Assembly: GCF_020520285.1 (NCBI RefSeq)
Contig: NZ_CP084742.1
Coordinates: 248,001-312,000 of the forward strand
DNA length: 64,000 nt
Reading direction: 5' to 3'
Origin: Pseudomonas sp. L5B5
Lineage (GTDB): Bacteria; Pseudomonadota; Gammaproteobacteria; Pseudomonadales; Pseudomonadaceae
The notes under the pieces were generated by a model. That model had not been told where the DNA came from. It saw only the letters and a list, made by a program, of their open reading frames with translations, and did not search any database. A program made the position numbers and the translations under genes. Below, in pieces: positions 1 to 9,155 of this stretch (positions within the stretch are counted from its first letter, which is position 1; every line of letters starts with the position of its first letter).

Positions 1-82
1 CATCGGTGAAGGAGAGCCGCCGTATCAGGCGCGATTCGGCGGCGGTGGTGGGCGTGCAGGGCGCTGCGGCAGTGGTGCGCAT
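1..82 (-). CDS. N-terminal fragment of a probable APC-family amino acid permease
   Basis: The reverse strand opens at an ATG at position 82, with an AGGAG ribosome site at 91-95 (8-nt spacing), and reads without a stop off the left edge. The 27 visible residues are rich in Ala/Thr and end in RLIRRLSFTD. In APC-superfamily permeases a segment of this kind immediately precedes the first membrane helix. The assignment rests on this short tail resemblance, so the family is tentative. The presence of a real start is better supported than the product. The stretch from 83 to 277 between this start and the AraC-type gene shows no further gene. Confidence 0.5.
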   Translation of the reverse strand, partial: MRTTAAAPCTPTTAAESRLIRRLSFTD

Positions 83-277
83 TCGATGGGCTCCTGTCAG
101 CCGCTCCCGTGCAGCGAGTGGCTTGCCGGGGCGACCGTATTATTGGAATTGGACAGGCAATGAAGCGGGTTCCAGTATCTGGCCCGCGCGCAGGGTCGAG
201 GTGATCAAGCCGGCCAGCTTTTTGTCTTTTTCGGCCAATTCGATGGCGTGGCAGTCGAACCCGGGCATGGCCGCTGC

Positions 278-1294
278 TCAGTCGCGCAGCGACCTGCGAA
301 AGCGCCCGGGCGAGACGCCGGCCCATTTGCGGTAGGCATGCACGAACGAGGAGGAGGTGGCGAATCCCAGCTGCTGGCTGATGGCGTCCAGTGGCAAGTG
401 GGTGGCACTCAGCAGCTGGTTGGCCAACTGGTGGCGTGCGTTGTTGTGCAGGTGCTTGAAGCTGACCTTGTGCTCGGCCAGCCGGCGACGAAGGGTGCGC
501 TCGGAGACATTCAGGGCCTGGGCGACGGTGTGCAGGTCGCTGTAGTGCTGGAGGTCCGACTTGAGCAAGGCCGCCACCTCGCGGGCAACACCGCTGCCGC
601 CGATGGCCTGCAGGGCCTGCTCCCGCGAGTGGGTCAACCTGAGCATGGCCTGGTAGCTGATCGGGTCCGCCAGGGGTAACCGCCGGGTCAGCAGGGCTGC
701 GGGCAATTGCAGTGAGTCGCAGGGGCTGGAGAAGTGGATGTCACCACCGAACAGCTGGCGATAGGGCGCTTGTTCGATAGGGGCGGGGTGCTTGAAGTGA
801 GCGGTAAAAGGCTCGGTGCTCGATTGCAGGCAGTCGCGGATGACCCGCAGGCTGGCGCTGAGGAACACGTCGCTGAAAAAACCGTAGCCTTCGAAGAATC
901 CATGGCAGTCGTGGCCGACGAAATGCAGTTCGCTGCCTTGCCGGACCATGGCCGGGGCGAACTGGCTGGCCAGCTGGATGGGGAATCGCAGGCCTGCATC
1001 CAGCGCCTCTGCGAGGGTCGGTGCCACCAGCAGGGCATAACCGAGCAGGCCCAGGGTGGAGATCGGCATGGAACTGCCGATGAGCAGGCCCAGGTGCGGC
1101 TCGGGGATGGCTCGGCGGGCGTTGTCGAACACCACCAGTTCCTGCTCCATGGTGATGGCCGCGTCGGGATCGGTTAGGGTGTCCGGCAGCTTCCCTGCGC
1201 CCTGCAGGATCACGGTGTCCGGTACGCCCAGGTCCCGCGTCACGGCCAGGGTCGCCAGCACGCCATGCAGTGATACCGGGCGAACTTCATACAT
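278..1294 (-). CDS. AraC-family transcriptional regulator with arabinose-binding-type sensor domain
   Basis: This 338-residue protein has an N-terminal ligand-sensing region of the Arabinose_bd (OruR/ArgR/VirF-like) kind, roughly residues 20-205. A C-terminal AraC/XylS double helix-turn-helix follows (about 240-335), with NVSERTLRRRLAEHKVSF and QQLGFATSSSFVHAYRKWAG as its recognition segments. The start is ATG preceded by AGGAG at 8 nt. Regulators of this architecture usually control an adjacent catabolic or transport gene. The permease-like fragment immediately downstream on the same strand is a possible target. The ligand cannot be read from the sequence. Confidence 0.9.
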   Translation of the reverse strand: MYEVRPVSLHGVLATLAVTRDLGVPDTVILQGAGKLPDTLTDPDAAITMEQELVVFDNARRAIPEPHLGLLIGSSMPISTLGLLGYALLVAPTLAEALDAGLRFPIQLASQFAPAMVRQGSELHFVGHDCHGFFEGYGFFSDVFLSASLRVIRDCLQSSTEPFTAHFKHPAPIEQAPYRQLFGGDIHFSSPCDSLQLPAALLTRRLPLADPISYQAMLRLTHSREQALQAIGGSGVAREVAALLKSDLQHYSDLHTVAQALNVSERTLRRRLAEHKVSFKHLHNNARHQLANQLLSATHLPLDAISQQLGFATSSSFVHAYRKWAGVSPGRFRRSLRD

Positions 1295-1507
1295 TGAAAC
1301 ACTCCTGTGATCCTGCTGCGGACGTGGCTATCCATCATGCGCGGCGAGTCGAGGAACCGCCAGTACCGGGGGGTGGGCGCCGGGCGCTGACAAGGCTCGC
1401 CAGAGGCTGCTGCAAGGCCCGGTTGGCGTGGGGCTTGAGCGATTGTCGTGAGCAGTTGATTGCTCTATCTTTGGCGTCGCTGACTCGGCCTTTGGGTAGT
1501 TGAAATC

Positions 1508-2533
1508 ATGGAAAAGGACGATAACGAAGCCGGCAGTCCTGCCGGACCTGCGCGAGAGGAACAGCCACCTGTTTTCGACGCGCAGCGCGCAATGCTCAAT
1601 GCTACCCCCGACTGCATCAAGGTCCTGACTCCCGAGGGCATTCTCCTGGCCATGAGCGAGGCCGGATGCATTGCCCTGGGAATTGCGGAAGACCAGGTCA
1701 GGGGCACTTCCTGGATACCCTTGCTGCCCCCTGCGACCCATGCCGCCGCCCGTGACGCCCTGGCCGTGGCCGCCACCGGCGAGACCGCCCGGTTTGCGGG
1801 CTACAGCGACGGCTGTGGCCATACGGTCCACTGGGACAACCTGCTGACCCCGGCTGTCGATCCAGCCGGCCGCGTGCATTCCATCGTCTGTGTCTCCCGG
1901 GATGTCACCGAGCAAGTGCTGCTGCAGCGCAAGCTGGACCAGTTGCTGGCCAGTGAGCAGTTGTTGTCGGGGGAGATGGTGCACCGGATCAAGAACCTGT
2001 TCACCGTGGCATCCGCGGTCATGATGATGGCCGACAGGGAAGCCCGGGCTTGTGGCACTGCCGACCAGCTGGCGGTGATCGCCGCGAGCAAGTTCAAGGC
2101 CTTGGCCCGGGTCTATGACCGGGTGCTGGCCGCAGACGATGTCTCCAGTGTGGAGATCTGCACCTTCATGGACTCGGTGCTGTATCCCTTCGGCGCGCAG
2201 TGCCATTTCAGTGGCGACAGGCACCTGGTTCCTGGCCAGCTGGCCAACTTGCTGGCGCTGTTTCTCCATGAACTGGCCACCAATTCCGTGAAGCACGGTG
2301 CGCTCAGCGTTCCTGAAGGCCAGGTGCGCATCAACTGGAGTACCCAAGACGAGAGGCTGGCAATCGAGTGGCAGGAAAGCGACGGACCGGCCATTGTCGC
2401 GCCGCCAGCGCGCCGCGGTTATGGCACCGAGATGATCGATCAACTGGCCGGGGCCGCCAGAGGAACGATCAAGCGCACCTGGCATCCCCACGGTCTGCAG
2501 GTGCTGCTGGCGATCCCGCTGCAGCACGAGTAG
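1508..2533 (+). CDS. PAS-domain sensor histidine kinase, HWE/HisKA_2 type
   Basis: The 341-residue protein has no membrane segments, so it should be cytoplasmic. A PAS sensor domain lies at about residues 28-135 and ends in a typical VCVSRDVTE linker. The phospho-acceptor box contains MVHRIKNLFTVASAVMMMAD with His159. The ATP-binding N-box is LALFLHELATNSVKHGAL, and the C-terminal glycine box is short (RGYGTEMIDQL). H-R-x-K-N spacing and the short catalytic domain are typical of the HWE/HisKA_2 group, common among light, redox and general stress sensors. No response regulator is adjacent, so its partner is unknown. It is transcribed divergently from the AraC-type gene. The ribosome site is weak. 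Confidence 0.85.
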   Translation: MEKDDNEAGSPAGPAREEQPPVFDAQRAMLNATPDCIKVLTPEGILLAMSEAGCIALGIAEDQVRGTSWIPLLPPATHAAARDALAVAATGETARFAGYSDGCGHTVHWDNLLTPAVDPAGRVHSIVCVSRDVTEQVLLQRKLDQLLASEQLLSGEMVHRIKNLFTVASAVMMMADREARACGTADQLAVIAASKFKALARVYDRVLAADDVSSVEICTFMDSVLYPFGAQCHFSGDRHLVPGQLANLLALFLHELATNSVKHGALSVPEGQVRINWSTQDERLAIEWQESDGPAIVAPPARRGYGTEMIDQLAGAARGTIKRTWHPHGLQVLLAIPLQHE

Positions 2534-2687
2534 AGGCTGCATTCGTTCCAGTACCGCACCCGCCATCCCCGGCAACAGGCAGTCCTGCTGCGTTTCGACA
2601 GGGCCTTGAGCCCGGTGATGCTGGACAAGTGCGAGGTCTTAGGTCCCGGGGCGTCATGCAGTAGGTTGGTTACCCTGCTCTGAATGG

Positions 2688-4328
2688 TTATTTTCCTTCG
2701 ACAACCTCTCCTTTGAGCGTGGCAAACACATACCCACTGGGGTCGGCATGCATCGAGTAGTTTTCCTGTATGAATGCGTCGATCTTCGGTAAACGATCCT
2801 TCATTGTCCGTTCGTAGATTCTCATGGACCAGTAAGGGGAGTTGTAGACCACCAGTTCAGGAGGCTTCGCCTTGAGTTCCTGAAGTGCATGTTGTTCCTG
2901 GTTGCTTGCTATATACACCGCGTACGCATATTTACTGCAATATGGTTTCCTGGCTGCAAAAGAAAAAATCCCTTCATTTGACCATTGGAAAATGCAAGGG
3001 GCCGTGTAAGAAGAAAAATTGTCCAGGCCGTATTGTTTTCGGCTAAGCAGGAGTTCATCTGGAACTGGTTTGATGCTCTGTACGATATTTTTCATGCTGC
3101 TGATGAAAAGATTCGATGAAAACAGTATTACGATAGATAAGAGGCAGGCAGTCTTGAAAATTTCCGCTGTCGATCGCTGATCTTTCTGCTGAGTGACGCG
3201 CTCTACTGTTTCTTTCACGGCCAGGTTCAACGTGCTCAATACGCTGGACTTGGGGAAGAGAAGGATCAATAACAGGATGGAGGGCCAGACGAAATAATAA
3301 TTGACCGGGAACGCCGGGAGAGACTTCATCTTGAGCAGGAAGAGCAGTTGTATCACTACGAGCCCGAAACGTACCGGTGTTAGTTCGTCGATACCTGTCC
3401 GAAGGGTTCTCCTGGCAGAATACCAGATGACTGTCGCAGCAAAGATCAAGGTAGCCAGGCTACCGAGGTGAGTATCACGCTTCAGCTTCTGTGCAAGAAA
3501 CCATACGTCACCGGTATTGAAAATCCAGTATTTGACGTTGCTGATGTTTTCAACGAGGGTGCCCGCTATTCCGGTTGCGGAGATGGCCAGGATCGAAGCG
3601 CCATAGGACGTTACGAGCAGTAGCGCATTTCGCCGACCTTTACCCAGCACATACACGATCGAAAGTGAGATAACCAGCACGGCAGACATGATGCCGCGGT
3701 CATAGCTCCAGTAGAAGGATGCCGCCGAGAAAAAACCGGTGAGGGCGACAAGGAGGCCAGGCATGATGCCGTTCTTGTAGTCAATTGTTTTGACCGAGCA
3801 CCACAGGCCCACTATCAGGAAGAGGTCTCGAGTACCGAGGAATGCCTGCTGGCGATTGACAGGCGTATTTCCTACTGCCGTCGACATGACAATAAACATC
3901 AGAATGAACAACAGTCCGAGAATGTACCTTGAGTCACTTCTCTTCAGTATGATCCTGGCCATGTCCATCCAGGCTATCCAGCAAATGCAGATCGCCATTG
4001 TGTTGAATAAGCGGGTATAAAAAATAATACTTTTTCCATCTTTTATCTCGCCCGCTACCAGCGCAGGAAGGTAGTCCATTGCACCATGTATCAGGATAGG
4101 GAACTCGGCCAGTCCACGGTAGTAGTCTCTGATGTACAGATAGTTCCCTAAATATTCTCCTTCATGAAAGGGGTCGATTACACTGCTGGATAGACCCGTT
4201 GCGAGTGCAAGTAGGATTGGGAAGATGATGTACAGAACCGTCTTGAGTGTTTTTTCTCTTGCAAGTAGGTTTGACGCGGCATTGATACTTTTGCAGGTTG
4301 TGCTTCTGATGGTGAGTGCTGCCTTCAT
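2688..4328 (-). CDS. Polytopic membrane protein of unknown function, AT-rich
   Basis: This 546-residue protein has about ten to twelve hydrophobic segments spread from residue 30 to about 415, followed by a C-terminal soluble portion of about 130 residues. The first extracytoplasmic loop carries an acidic motif, DPFHEGEYLGNY. Such a loop and topology recall GT-C-fold glycosyltransferases (PMT/ArnT-like), but no family signature is clear enough to name it. The start is ATG with a weak AGGGAAGG upstream. The DNA is visibly AT-richer than all neighbours, with many A/T-ending codons, suggesting horizontal acquisition. No polysaccharide genes lie beside it. Confidence 0.75.
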   Translation of the reverse strand: MKAALTIRSTTCKSINAASNLLAREKTLKTVLYIIFPILLALATGLSSSVIDPFHEGEYLGNYLYIRDYYRGLAEFPILIHGAMDYLPALVAGEIKDGKSIIFYTRLFNTMAICICWIAWMDMARIILKRSDSRYILGLLFILMFIVMSTAVGNTPVNRQQAFLGTRDLFLIVGLWCSVKTIDYKNGIMPGLLVALTGFFSAASFYWSYDRGIMSAVLVISLSIVYVLGKGRRNALLLVTSYGASILAISATGIAGTLVENISNVKYWIFNTGDVWFLAQKLKRDTHLGSLATLIFAATVIWYSARRTLRTGIDELTPVRFGLVVIQLLFLLKMKSLPAFPVNYYFVWPSILLLILLFPKSSVLSTLNLAVKETVERVTQQKDQRSTAEIFKTACLLSIVILFSSNLFISSMKNIVQSIKPVPDELLLSRKQYGLDNFSSYTAPCIFQWSNEGIFSFAARKPYCSKYAYAVYIASNQEQHALQELKAKPPELVVYNSPYWSMRIYERTMKDRLPKIDAFIQENYSMHADPSGYVFATLKGEVVEGK

Positions 4329-4907
4329 CCTTCCCTGTTCCTGGTTAGTGTTAATGGATCAACTGGAGTGTTATCTATTCTGCAAATGACTGAATCACTT
4401 GAGAGTCAACTAATCGAATGGAGAAATGATTGTTCTGAAACATCATTTTTTAAAAAAAGGGCGCTAATTTAGTCTCAAACACTCTGGAAAGCCAGGGAAA
4501 TCCTGATCGAAGCGTCCGTTATGTCTATCTTGGGCGCAGTCTTGGGATTCAACACGTGCAAGGGAAATCGTTCCGGACTACAGAGCGTCGCGCTGTTGTC
4601 GATTGAGGCGAAGTGCGGCCTGGCATTGCCAGGCGTCTGCCTCTTTGTGAAGGGGGCGTCTTTAGAGGGAATGCAACGGTAATACACCCGCCATTATCAG
4701 GGGCGCAGTGATAGCGCCCCGGCATCCGCCCGAGGCTGAGCCTGACCAGCGTGTAGCCCAGCACCTGGCCAGCAGATCGACGGCTTGCACGCTGTATGGG
4801 CAAGAGGCCCGGCCGACAATGCCAAGGCCCGATGTGGCCGATCACTCCACGCCTGGTGGGCGGACAGCCACAGAGCCGGATCTGGTGCTTGCGATCAACC
4901 AGACAGG
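4329..4907. other. Intergenic region with no recognisable gene
   Basis: This stretch of 579 bases lies between the AT-rich membrane protein gene and the stop of the flavin oxidoreductase. The part next to the membrane gene (4329-4475) is AT-rich and should contain its promoter. The remainder is GC-rich. Short open frames exist on both strands, but none has a convincing start, ribosome site or recognisable protein family. Confidence 0.5.
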
Positions 4908-6164
4908 TCAGTGTTCGGCAGTGCGCCTGGTGTGGGAGCGGTTTTGCATCATGCGCCGATATTGGCGGGTACGGCGCAGGGTGCTCCACTGCTCCATCAG
5001 CAACGCCCGCAGTGGCGAGGCGCCCGGCCTGGTCGGGTTGCCATCGGCCAGTTGGCGCATCTGCAATTTCACCAGCGACATATAGGCCAGGGCTGCCAGG
5101 GCCTTGCGTTTCCAGCGGATCGGCGGCAATTCGGCGCTAGCCTCGCTATCGCCGTTCTTCCAGCGCCGGGGCAGGGTCGGGTCCACGGCCAGTGCGGTGG
5201 CGATGCCGGCCATGGCCACTCCGCTGTCCAGCACTTGCTCCACCACCGGCAAGCGCCGAATACCGCCGGTGACCATCACCGGCATCCGGGCGATGGCGGC
5301 AATCTCGCGGGCGAACTCGAGAAAGTAGGCCTCGCGGGCCAGGGTGCGACCGTCGCGGGCATCGCCTTGCATGGCCGGAGCCTCGTAGCTGCCGCCAGAC
5401 AATTCCACCAGGTCCACTGGCAGGTCGTTGAGCCACAGCACGACCTGGCGCGCATCGGCGGGTTCGAAACCTCCGCGCTGGAAGTCCGCGGAGTTGAGCT
5501 TGACCGCCACGCTGAATTGGGCAGAGACGGTGGCCCGTACGGCCTTCACCACTTCCAGCAGCAATCGTGCGCGATTTTCCAGGCTGCCGCCCCAGCGGTC
5601 CTGGCGCTGGTTGCTCAGGGGCGAAAGAAACTGGCTCAGTAGGTAGCCATGGGCGGCATGAATCTGTACGCCGCTGAAACCGGTTTGTTCGGCCAGGGCG
5701 GCGGTGCGGGCGAAACGCTGGATCAGGGCGTTGATCTCGGTTTCCTCCAGGGCCTTGGGCATGGGGAACATCTTCGACAGGCGGCCCATGTCCAGGGACA
5801 CCGCCGAGGGCGCGACAGTCGTCTGGCCGAGGCTGGCCTGCATCTGCCGGCCGGGGTGGTTGATCTGCATCCAGAACTGCGCGCCGTGGGCTCGGCCAAT
5901 CCGTGCCCACTCCTGGAACCGGCGCAGTTGCTGGCTGTCGTCGAGCATCACGCCACCCGGGCCGGTCATTGCCTGGGGATCAATCATCACATTGCCGCTC
6001 AGCAGCAGGCCGGCCCCCCCTTCGGCCCAGGCCTTGTAGAGGCGCAGCAGGTGGTCGGATGGGGTCTGGTCGAGGTTGGCCAGGTTTTCTTCCATCGCCG
6101 CCTTGGCGATGCGGTTGGGCAGCGACGTGCCGTTAGGTAAACGCAGGGATTGAAACGCGGTCAT
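4908..6164 (-). CDS. NADH:flavin oxidoreductase, old yellow enzyme family
   Basis: The 418-residue protein is an FMN-dependent TIM barrel. LPNGTSLPNRIAKAAMEENL near the N-terminus, the NHPGRQ strand, the HAAHGYLLSQFLSP active-site region (paired histidines, around residue 180) and WGGSLENRARLL are all hallmarks of the 2,4-dienoyl-CoA reductase-like branch. The C-terminal GGIRR segment binds phosphate. The enzyme probably reduces electrophilic alkenes or related substrates with NAD(P)H. The start is ATG with GGAG upstream. It is divergent from a MerR-type regulator across a dyad at 6229-6248, so that regulator probably controls it. Confidence 0.88.
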   Translation of the reverse strand: MTAFQSLRLPNGTSLPNRIAKAAMEENLANLDQTPSDHLLRLYKAWAEGGAGLLLSGNVMIDPQAMTGPGGVMLDDSQQLRRFQEWARIGRAHGAQFWMQINHPGRQMQASLGQTTVAPSAVSLDMGRLSKMFPMPKALEETEINALIQRFARTAALAEQTGFSGVQIHAAHGYLLSQFLSPLSNQRQDRWGGSLENRARLLLEVVKAVRATVSAQFSVAVKLNSADFQRGGFEPADARQVVLWLNDLPVDLVELSGGSYEAPAMQGDARDGRTLAREAYFLEFAREIAAIARMPVMVTGGIRRLPVVEQVLDSGVAMAGIATALAVDPTLPRRWKNGDSEASAELPPIRWKRKALAALAYMSLVKLQMRQLADGNPTRPGASPLRALLMEQWSTLRRTRQYRRMMQNRSHTRRTAEH

Positions 6165-6228
6165 GGTGTTCTCCAGATGAAGCCCGTGCGTCGGTTCAGG
6201 TGCAGAAGGGCTGTGTCGTGGAGAAGGC

Positions 6229-6248
6229 TAAGGTTAAAGTTATCCTTA
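6229..6248. promoter_or_regulatory. MerR-type operator between the flavin oxidoreductase and merR-like genes
   Basis: The 20-bp imperfect dyad TAAGGTTAAAGTTATCCTTA sits between two divergent genes, 26 bases before the merR-like start. MerR-family proteins bind such dyads in overlong promoter spacers. Binding by the adjacent regulator is inferred from position. Confidence 0.6.
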
Positions 6249-6273
6249 AGGTCAATAGGAGGTTTTCAACCCG

Positions 6274-6738
6274 ATGAAAATTGGTGAACTTGCCCGACGT
6301 ACGGGCTTGAGTGCGTCACGCTTGCGGTTCTACGAGGCCAGCGGTCTGATCGAGGCGCAGCGCCTGGGCAACGGTTATCGCGACTATCCCGAGGAGGTGG
6401 TTCAGCGCCTGGAAATCATTACCTGTGGGCAGCAGGCGGGCTTCAGCCTGGACGAAATGCGGACCCTGACCCTCGAATCCAGCCGAGGCGATGGCAGCTT
6501 CCAGCATGATCGGTTGCTGGTCAGCCTGCGCAGCAAGGTGGCGGAAATCGAAGCCCTGCAGGAGCGCCTGGCGCAAAACCGCATGCACCTGCTGACCCTG
6601 ATCGCAGGGATCGAAGGCAAGCCCGAAGGCCTGGGCTGCGAGGAAAACGCCCAGCGCCTGTTGGCGCAGTGGCGAGGAAGCGAAGGCAATGCGCCAGATG
6701 CCGTCCCTGGTCGGCGCCGACAGAAGCAGGGGCACTGA
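6274..6738 (+). CDS. MerR-family transcriptional regulator
   Basis: The 154-residue protein begins MKIGELARRTGLSASRLRFYEASGLI, the standard MerR winged helix-turn-helix, followed by a dimerisation coiled coil around residues 75-115. It has few cysteines and no metal-binding loop, so it is not a metal sensor of the MerR/CueR type. It resembles regulators that pair with old-yellow-enzyme or other redox genes. A strong AGGAGG at 6257-6262 supports the start. Divergent placement with the flavin oxidoreductase implies shared control. Confidence 0.9.
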   Translation: MKIGELARRTGLSASRLRFYEASGLIEAQRLGNGYRDYPEEVVQRLEIITCGQQAGFSLDEMRTLTLESSRGDGSFQHDRLLVSLRSKVAEIEALQERLAQNRMHLLTLIAGIEGKPEGLGCEENAQRLLAQWRGSEGNAPDAVPGRRRQKQGH

Positions 6739-6768
6739 GCCGCCATTGGCGACTCGGCCCCAGGGGTA

Positions 6769-7014
6769 TCAGCAAAGACTCTCGGCCGGCGATTTCATCG
6801 GCAGGGCCGGCAGGCTCATGTTACGCATGGCCGCTTCGAGCTTGTCCTGATAGAGGCTGAGTATCGAGTAGTCCAGTTTCTGGGTGATATCGGCGCTGCC
6901 CGCGCAATTGGCCAGCAGTTCCTCCAGGGCGCCGGCCACCAGGTCCGCAGTGACCTGCAGCACAGTCAAGCCGTAGCTTTTATCGACAATGACCAGATTC
7001 GTTAAATCGTACAT
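6769..7014 (-). CDS. Small hypothetical protein (81 aa)
   Basis: An ATG with an AGGTG ribosome site opens an 81-residue frame that is mostly helical in composition (ADLVAGALEELLANCAGSAD and a second helix to LEAAMRNM). It is acidic and lacks membrane segments or a signal peptide. Small single-gene helical proteins of this kind are common in Pseudomonas (DUF3077/DUF6124-like), but I cannot assign it to one. It converges with the MerR gene, with only 30 bases between their stops. Confidence 0.6.
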   Translation of the reverse strand: MYDLTNLVIVDKSYGLTVLQVTADLVAGALEELLANCAGSADITQKLDYSILSLYQDKLEAAMRNMSLPALPMKSPAESLC

Positions 7015-7197
7015 ACAGCACCTGTGGTCACTGTTCTCATGGGTAATGGCTATCAGCCATTATCAGGATACCGAAACCGCCCATGGCCTGTCACCGGGGA
7101 AGATGACGGGAAGGTTGCTGAACAAGCCAAGGGTTTTCAGTTCGCAGGGTGCAAGGGTGTGTAGGATTGGCCCGCATCAACCATCAGGAGCGTTTCC

Positions 7198-7719
7198 ATG
7201 CTGATTCTTGCCAGGGGCAACCACCAGGGTTTGCAAGTAGGGCCGCGCTGGCCTTCGTCGAACGTGCTGCTGGACAGGCAGGTGTTCCAGCAACTGCTCG
7301 AGGTCCAGTCGAGCTTGCCGGATTCCGTGCGTTTGCTGGTGACGCGGGGTTATGAAGACAAAGGCAGCAGGCTGGGGGTGTTCCGAACCTTGTCGCGCTG
7401 GCTGGGCATCAAGTTGTTTGTCTGGTGCTATCCGGGGCGCCAGGACGAGGTGGAGGATATCTTCGGTTCCAACGGCCACGACGTGGACGGTACCCATGTC
7501 GACGTGTCGATCATCTTCAACGCCAGGCGCCTGCGTTTTCTGCCCCTGGGAGTGTTCACCCCGCCGTCACGCCAGGGCCTGCTGAAGGCGCGGCATGGGG
7601 CGCTGGTGGATGAGGTCAAGGCTGCGCTGGTGCATTGCGGTTTCCAGATCCATCGCAATCACACGGAAAGCCTGCAGATTCACTGCGACTACCGCCCAGG
7701 CTTTCTGGCCGGACACTGA
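7198..7719 (+). CDS. Hypothetical protein with a possible peptidase M15-like fold
   Basis: The 173-residue protein starts at ATG with CAGGAG at 7185-7190. It contains GSNGHDVDGTHVDVSI around residues 90-105, where His and Asp spacing recalls the SxHxxGxAxD zinc motif of D-alanyl-D-alanine carboxypeptidases/dipeptidases. A later His-containing strand (SLQIHCDYRP) near the C-terminus could supply another ligand. The family link is suggestive only. No signal peptide is present, so periplasmic action would need explanation. Confidence 0.6.
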   Translation: MLILARGNHQGLQVGPRWPSSNVLLDRQVFQQLLEVQSSLPDSVRLLVTRGYEDKGSRLGVFRTLSRWLGIKLFVWCYPGRQDEVEDIFGSNGHDVDGTHVDVSIIFNARRLRFLPLGVFTPPSRQGLLKARHGALVDEVKAALVHCGFQIHRNHTESLQIHCDYRPGFLAGH

Positions 7720-7770
7720 TCCGGTGCAGCAAGCCTGGCAGGCATTCCTGGTTCGATGACGAGCCAGGGG

Positions 7771-9039
7771 TCAATCCCAGCGCTTGAACAGCACGCTGGC
7801 ATTGACCCCGCCGAAACCGAAGCCGTTGGACAAGGCAAACTGCATGGCCATTTTGCGCGCTTGGCCGCGCACCAGGTCCAGGCCTTCAGCGGCGCTGTCG
7901 GGGTTGTCCAGGTTGAGTGTCGCCGGCGCGACCTGGTCCCGCAGGGCGAGGATGGTGAAGATCGCCTCGATCCCGCCGGCAGCGCCCAGCAAGTGGCCAG
8001 TGGCGGACTTGGTCGCGCTGATGGCCGGGCCGCTACCGGTGCCGAACAGGCTCCTGATCGCTGCCAGCTCGCCCTTGTCGCCTACTGGGGTGGATGTGGC
8101 ATGGGCGTTGAGGTGCTGGACCTGCGTCGGCGCCACCCCTGCCTGGCGCAAGGCCTGTTCCATGGCGCGGCGGGCGCCGCTGCCATCCTCCGGCCCCGAG
8201 GTCATGTGATAGGCGTCGGCACTGGTGCCATACCCCACCAGCTCGGCGATGGGTCGGGCGCCGCGGGCCAGGGCGTGCTCCAGCTCTTCGATTACCAGCA
8301 GGCCGGCGCCTTCACCCATGACAAAACCGTCGCGGCCCTGGTCGAAGGGGCGCGAAGCGCGCTCCGGGGTGTCGTTGTAATCGCTGGACAGCGCTCGCGC
8401 CGCAGCGAAGCCACCCAGGCTGACCTGGTGAATCGTCGCTTCCGCGCCACCGCAGACGGCGATGTCGATCTCGCCTGCGCGGATCATCCGTGCCGCATCG
8501 CCAATGGCCTGGACCCCGGCAGCGCAGGCAGTGACCGGGGTTCCCAGCGGCCCCTTGAGGCCATGGCGGATCGAAACGTGGCCGGCGGCCAGGTTGCACA
8601 GGAACGAAGGTATGGTGAAGGGCGACAGGCGGCGCGGTCCTTTGTTGTCGCTAGTGTGTACGGCATCGACGATGGCGGGGAACCCGCCGACCCCCGAGGC
8701 GATGATGGTGGCGGTGCGTTCCTGGGCCTGGGCACTGTCGGGCCGCCAGTTGGCCTGGGCCAGGGCTTCTTCTGCCGCCGCCAGGGCGAACAGGATGAAG
8801 CGGTCCATCTTGCGCTGCTCCTTGGGTGGCAGCAGGCGATCCGGGTCGAAGCCGGCCTGCGGGTCCTGCGCCAGGTCGGGAACCTGGCCGCCCACGGTGG
8901 TGGACAGTCCGGCGATGAACTCTTCGGGCAACTGCCGGATGCCTGATTGCCCGGCCAGCAGGCGCTGCCATACCTGTTCGACCCCGCAGCCCAGCGGAGT
9001 GATTGCGCCCATGCCCGTGACTACGATGCGTTTGCTCAT
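7771..9039 (-). CDS. Beta-ketoacyl-ACP synthase, FabF (KAS II) type
   Basis: The 422-residue protein is a complete thiolase-fold condensing enzyme. The nucleophile is Cys172 in VTACAAGVQA, and the catalytic histidines are His313 (NAHATSTPVGD) and His349 (KSATGHLLGAAGG). The N-terminal RIVVTGMGAITPLGCGVEQVW and full length match FabF. It should catalyse decarboxylative condensation of malonyl-ACP with an acyl-ACP in the cytoplasm. No acyl carrier protein, ketoreductase or other fab gene is adjacent, so this is a stand-alone paralogue, not the housekeeping copy. The start has AAGGAG. It is divergent from an HxlR regulator and probably controlled by it. Confidence 0.9.
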   Translation of the reverse strand: MSKRIVVTGMGAITPLGCGVEQVWQRLLAGQSGIRQLPEEFIAGLSTTVGGQVPDLAQDPQAGFDPDRLLPPKEQRKMDRFILFALAAAEEALAQANWRPDSAQAQERTATIIASGVGGFPAIVDAVHTSDNKGPRRLSPFTIPSFLCNLAAGHVSIRHGLKGPLGTPVTACAAGVQAIGDAARMIRAGEIDIAVCGGAEATIHQVSLGGFAAARALSSDYNDTPERASRPFDQGRDGFVMGEGAGLLVIEELEHALARGARPIAELVGYGTSADAYHMTSGPEDGSGARRAMEQALRQAGVAPTQVQHLNAHATSTPVGDKGELAAIRSLFGTGSGPAISATKSATGHLLGAAGGIEAIFTILALRDQVAPATLNLDNPDSAAEGLDLVRGQARKMAMQFALSNGFGFGGVNASVLFKRWD

Positions 9040-9092
9040 GCAGGTCCTGCTCCTTCAGTGTGTTTGGGTGGGGGATAACGAAGCGTGGACGA

Positions 9093-9111
9093 TACTATCA
9101 TTATGAAAGTA
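9093..9111. promoter_or_regulatory. HxlR-type operator candidate
   Basis: The 19-bp near-perfect palindrome TACTATCATTATGAAAGTA lies between the divergent fabF-like and hxlR-like genes. HxlR regulators bind short dyads of this sort, so this is the likely operator for both promoters. Binding is inferred from symmetry and position. Confidence 0.6.
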
Positions 9112-9155
9112 ACATCCTAATCGACAAAAACCGAGCTGTACCGCAGGAGCTGGTG

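Noticed and set aside
1328..2575. 415-codon minus-strand frame opposite the histidine kinase
   Set aside because: It is the reverse shadow of the kinase gene. It lacks a family and ribosome site, while the plus strand has clear PAS and HWE motifs.
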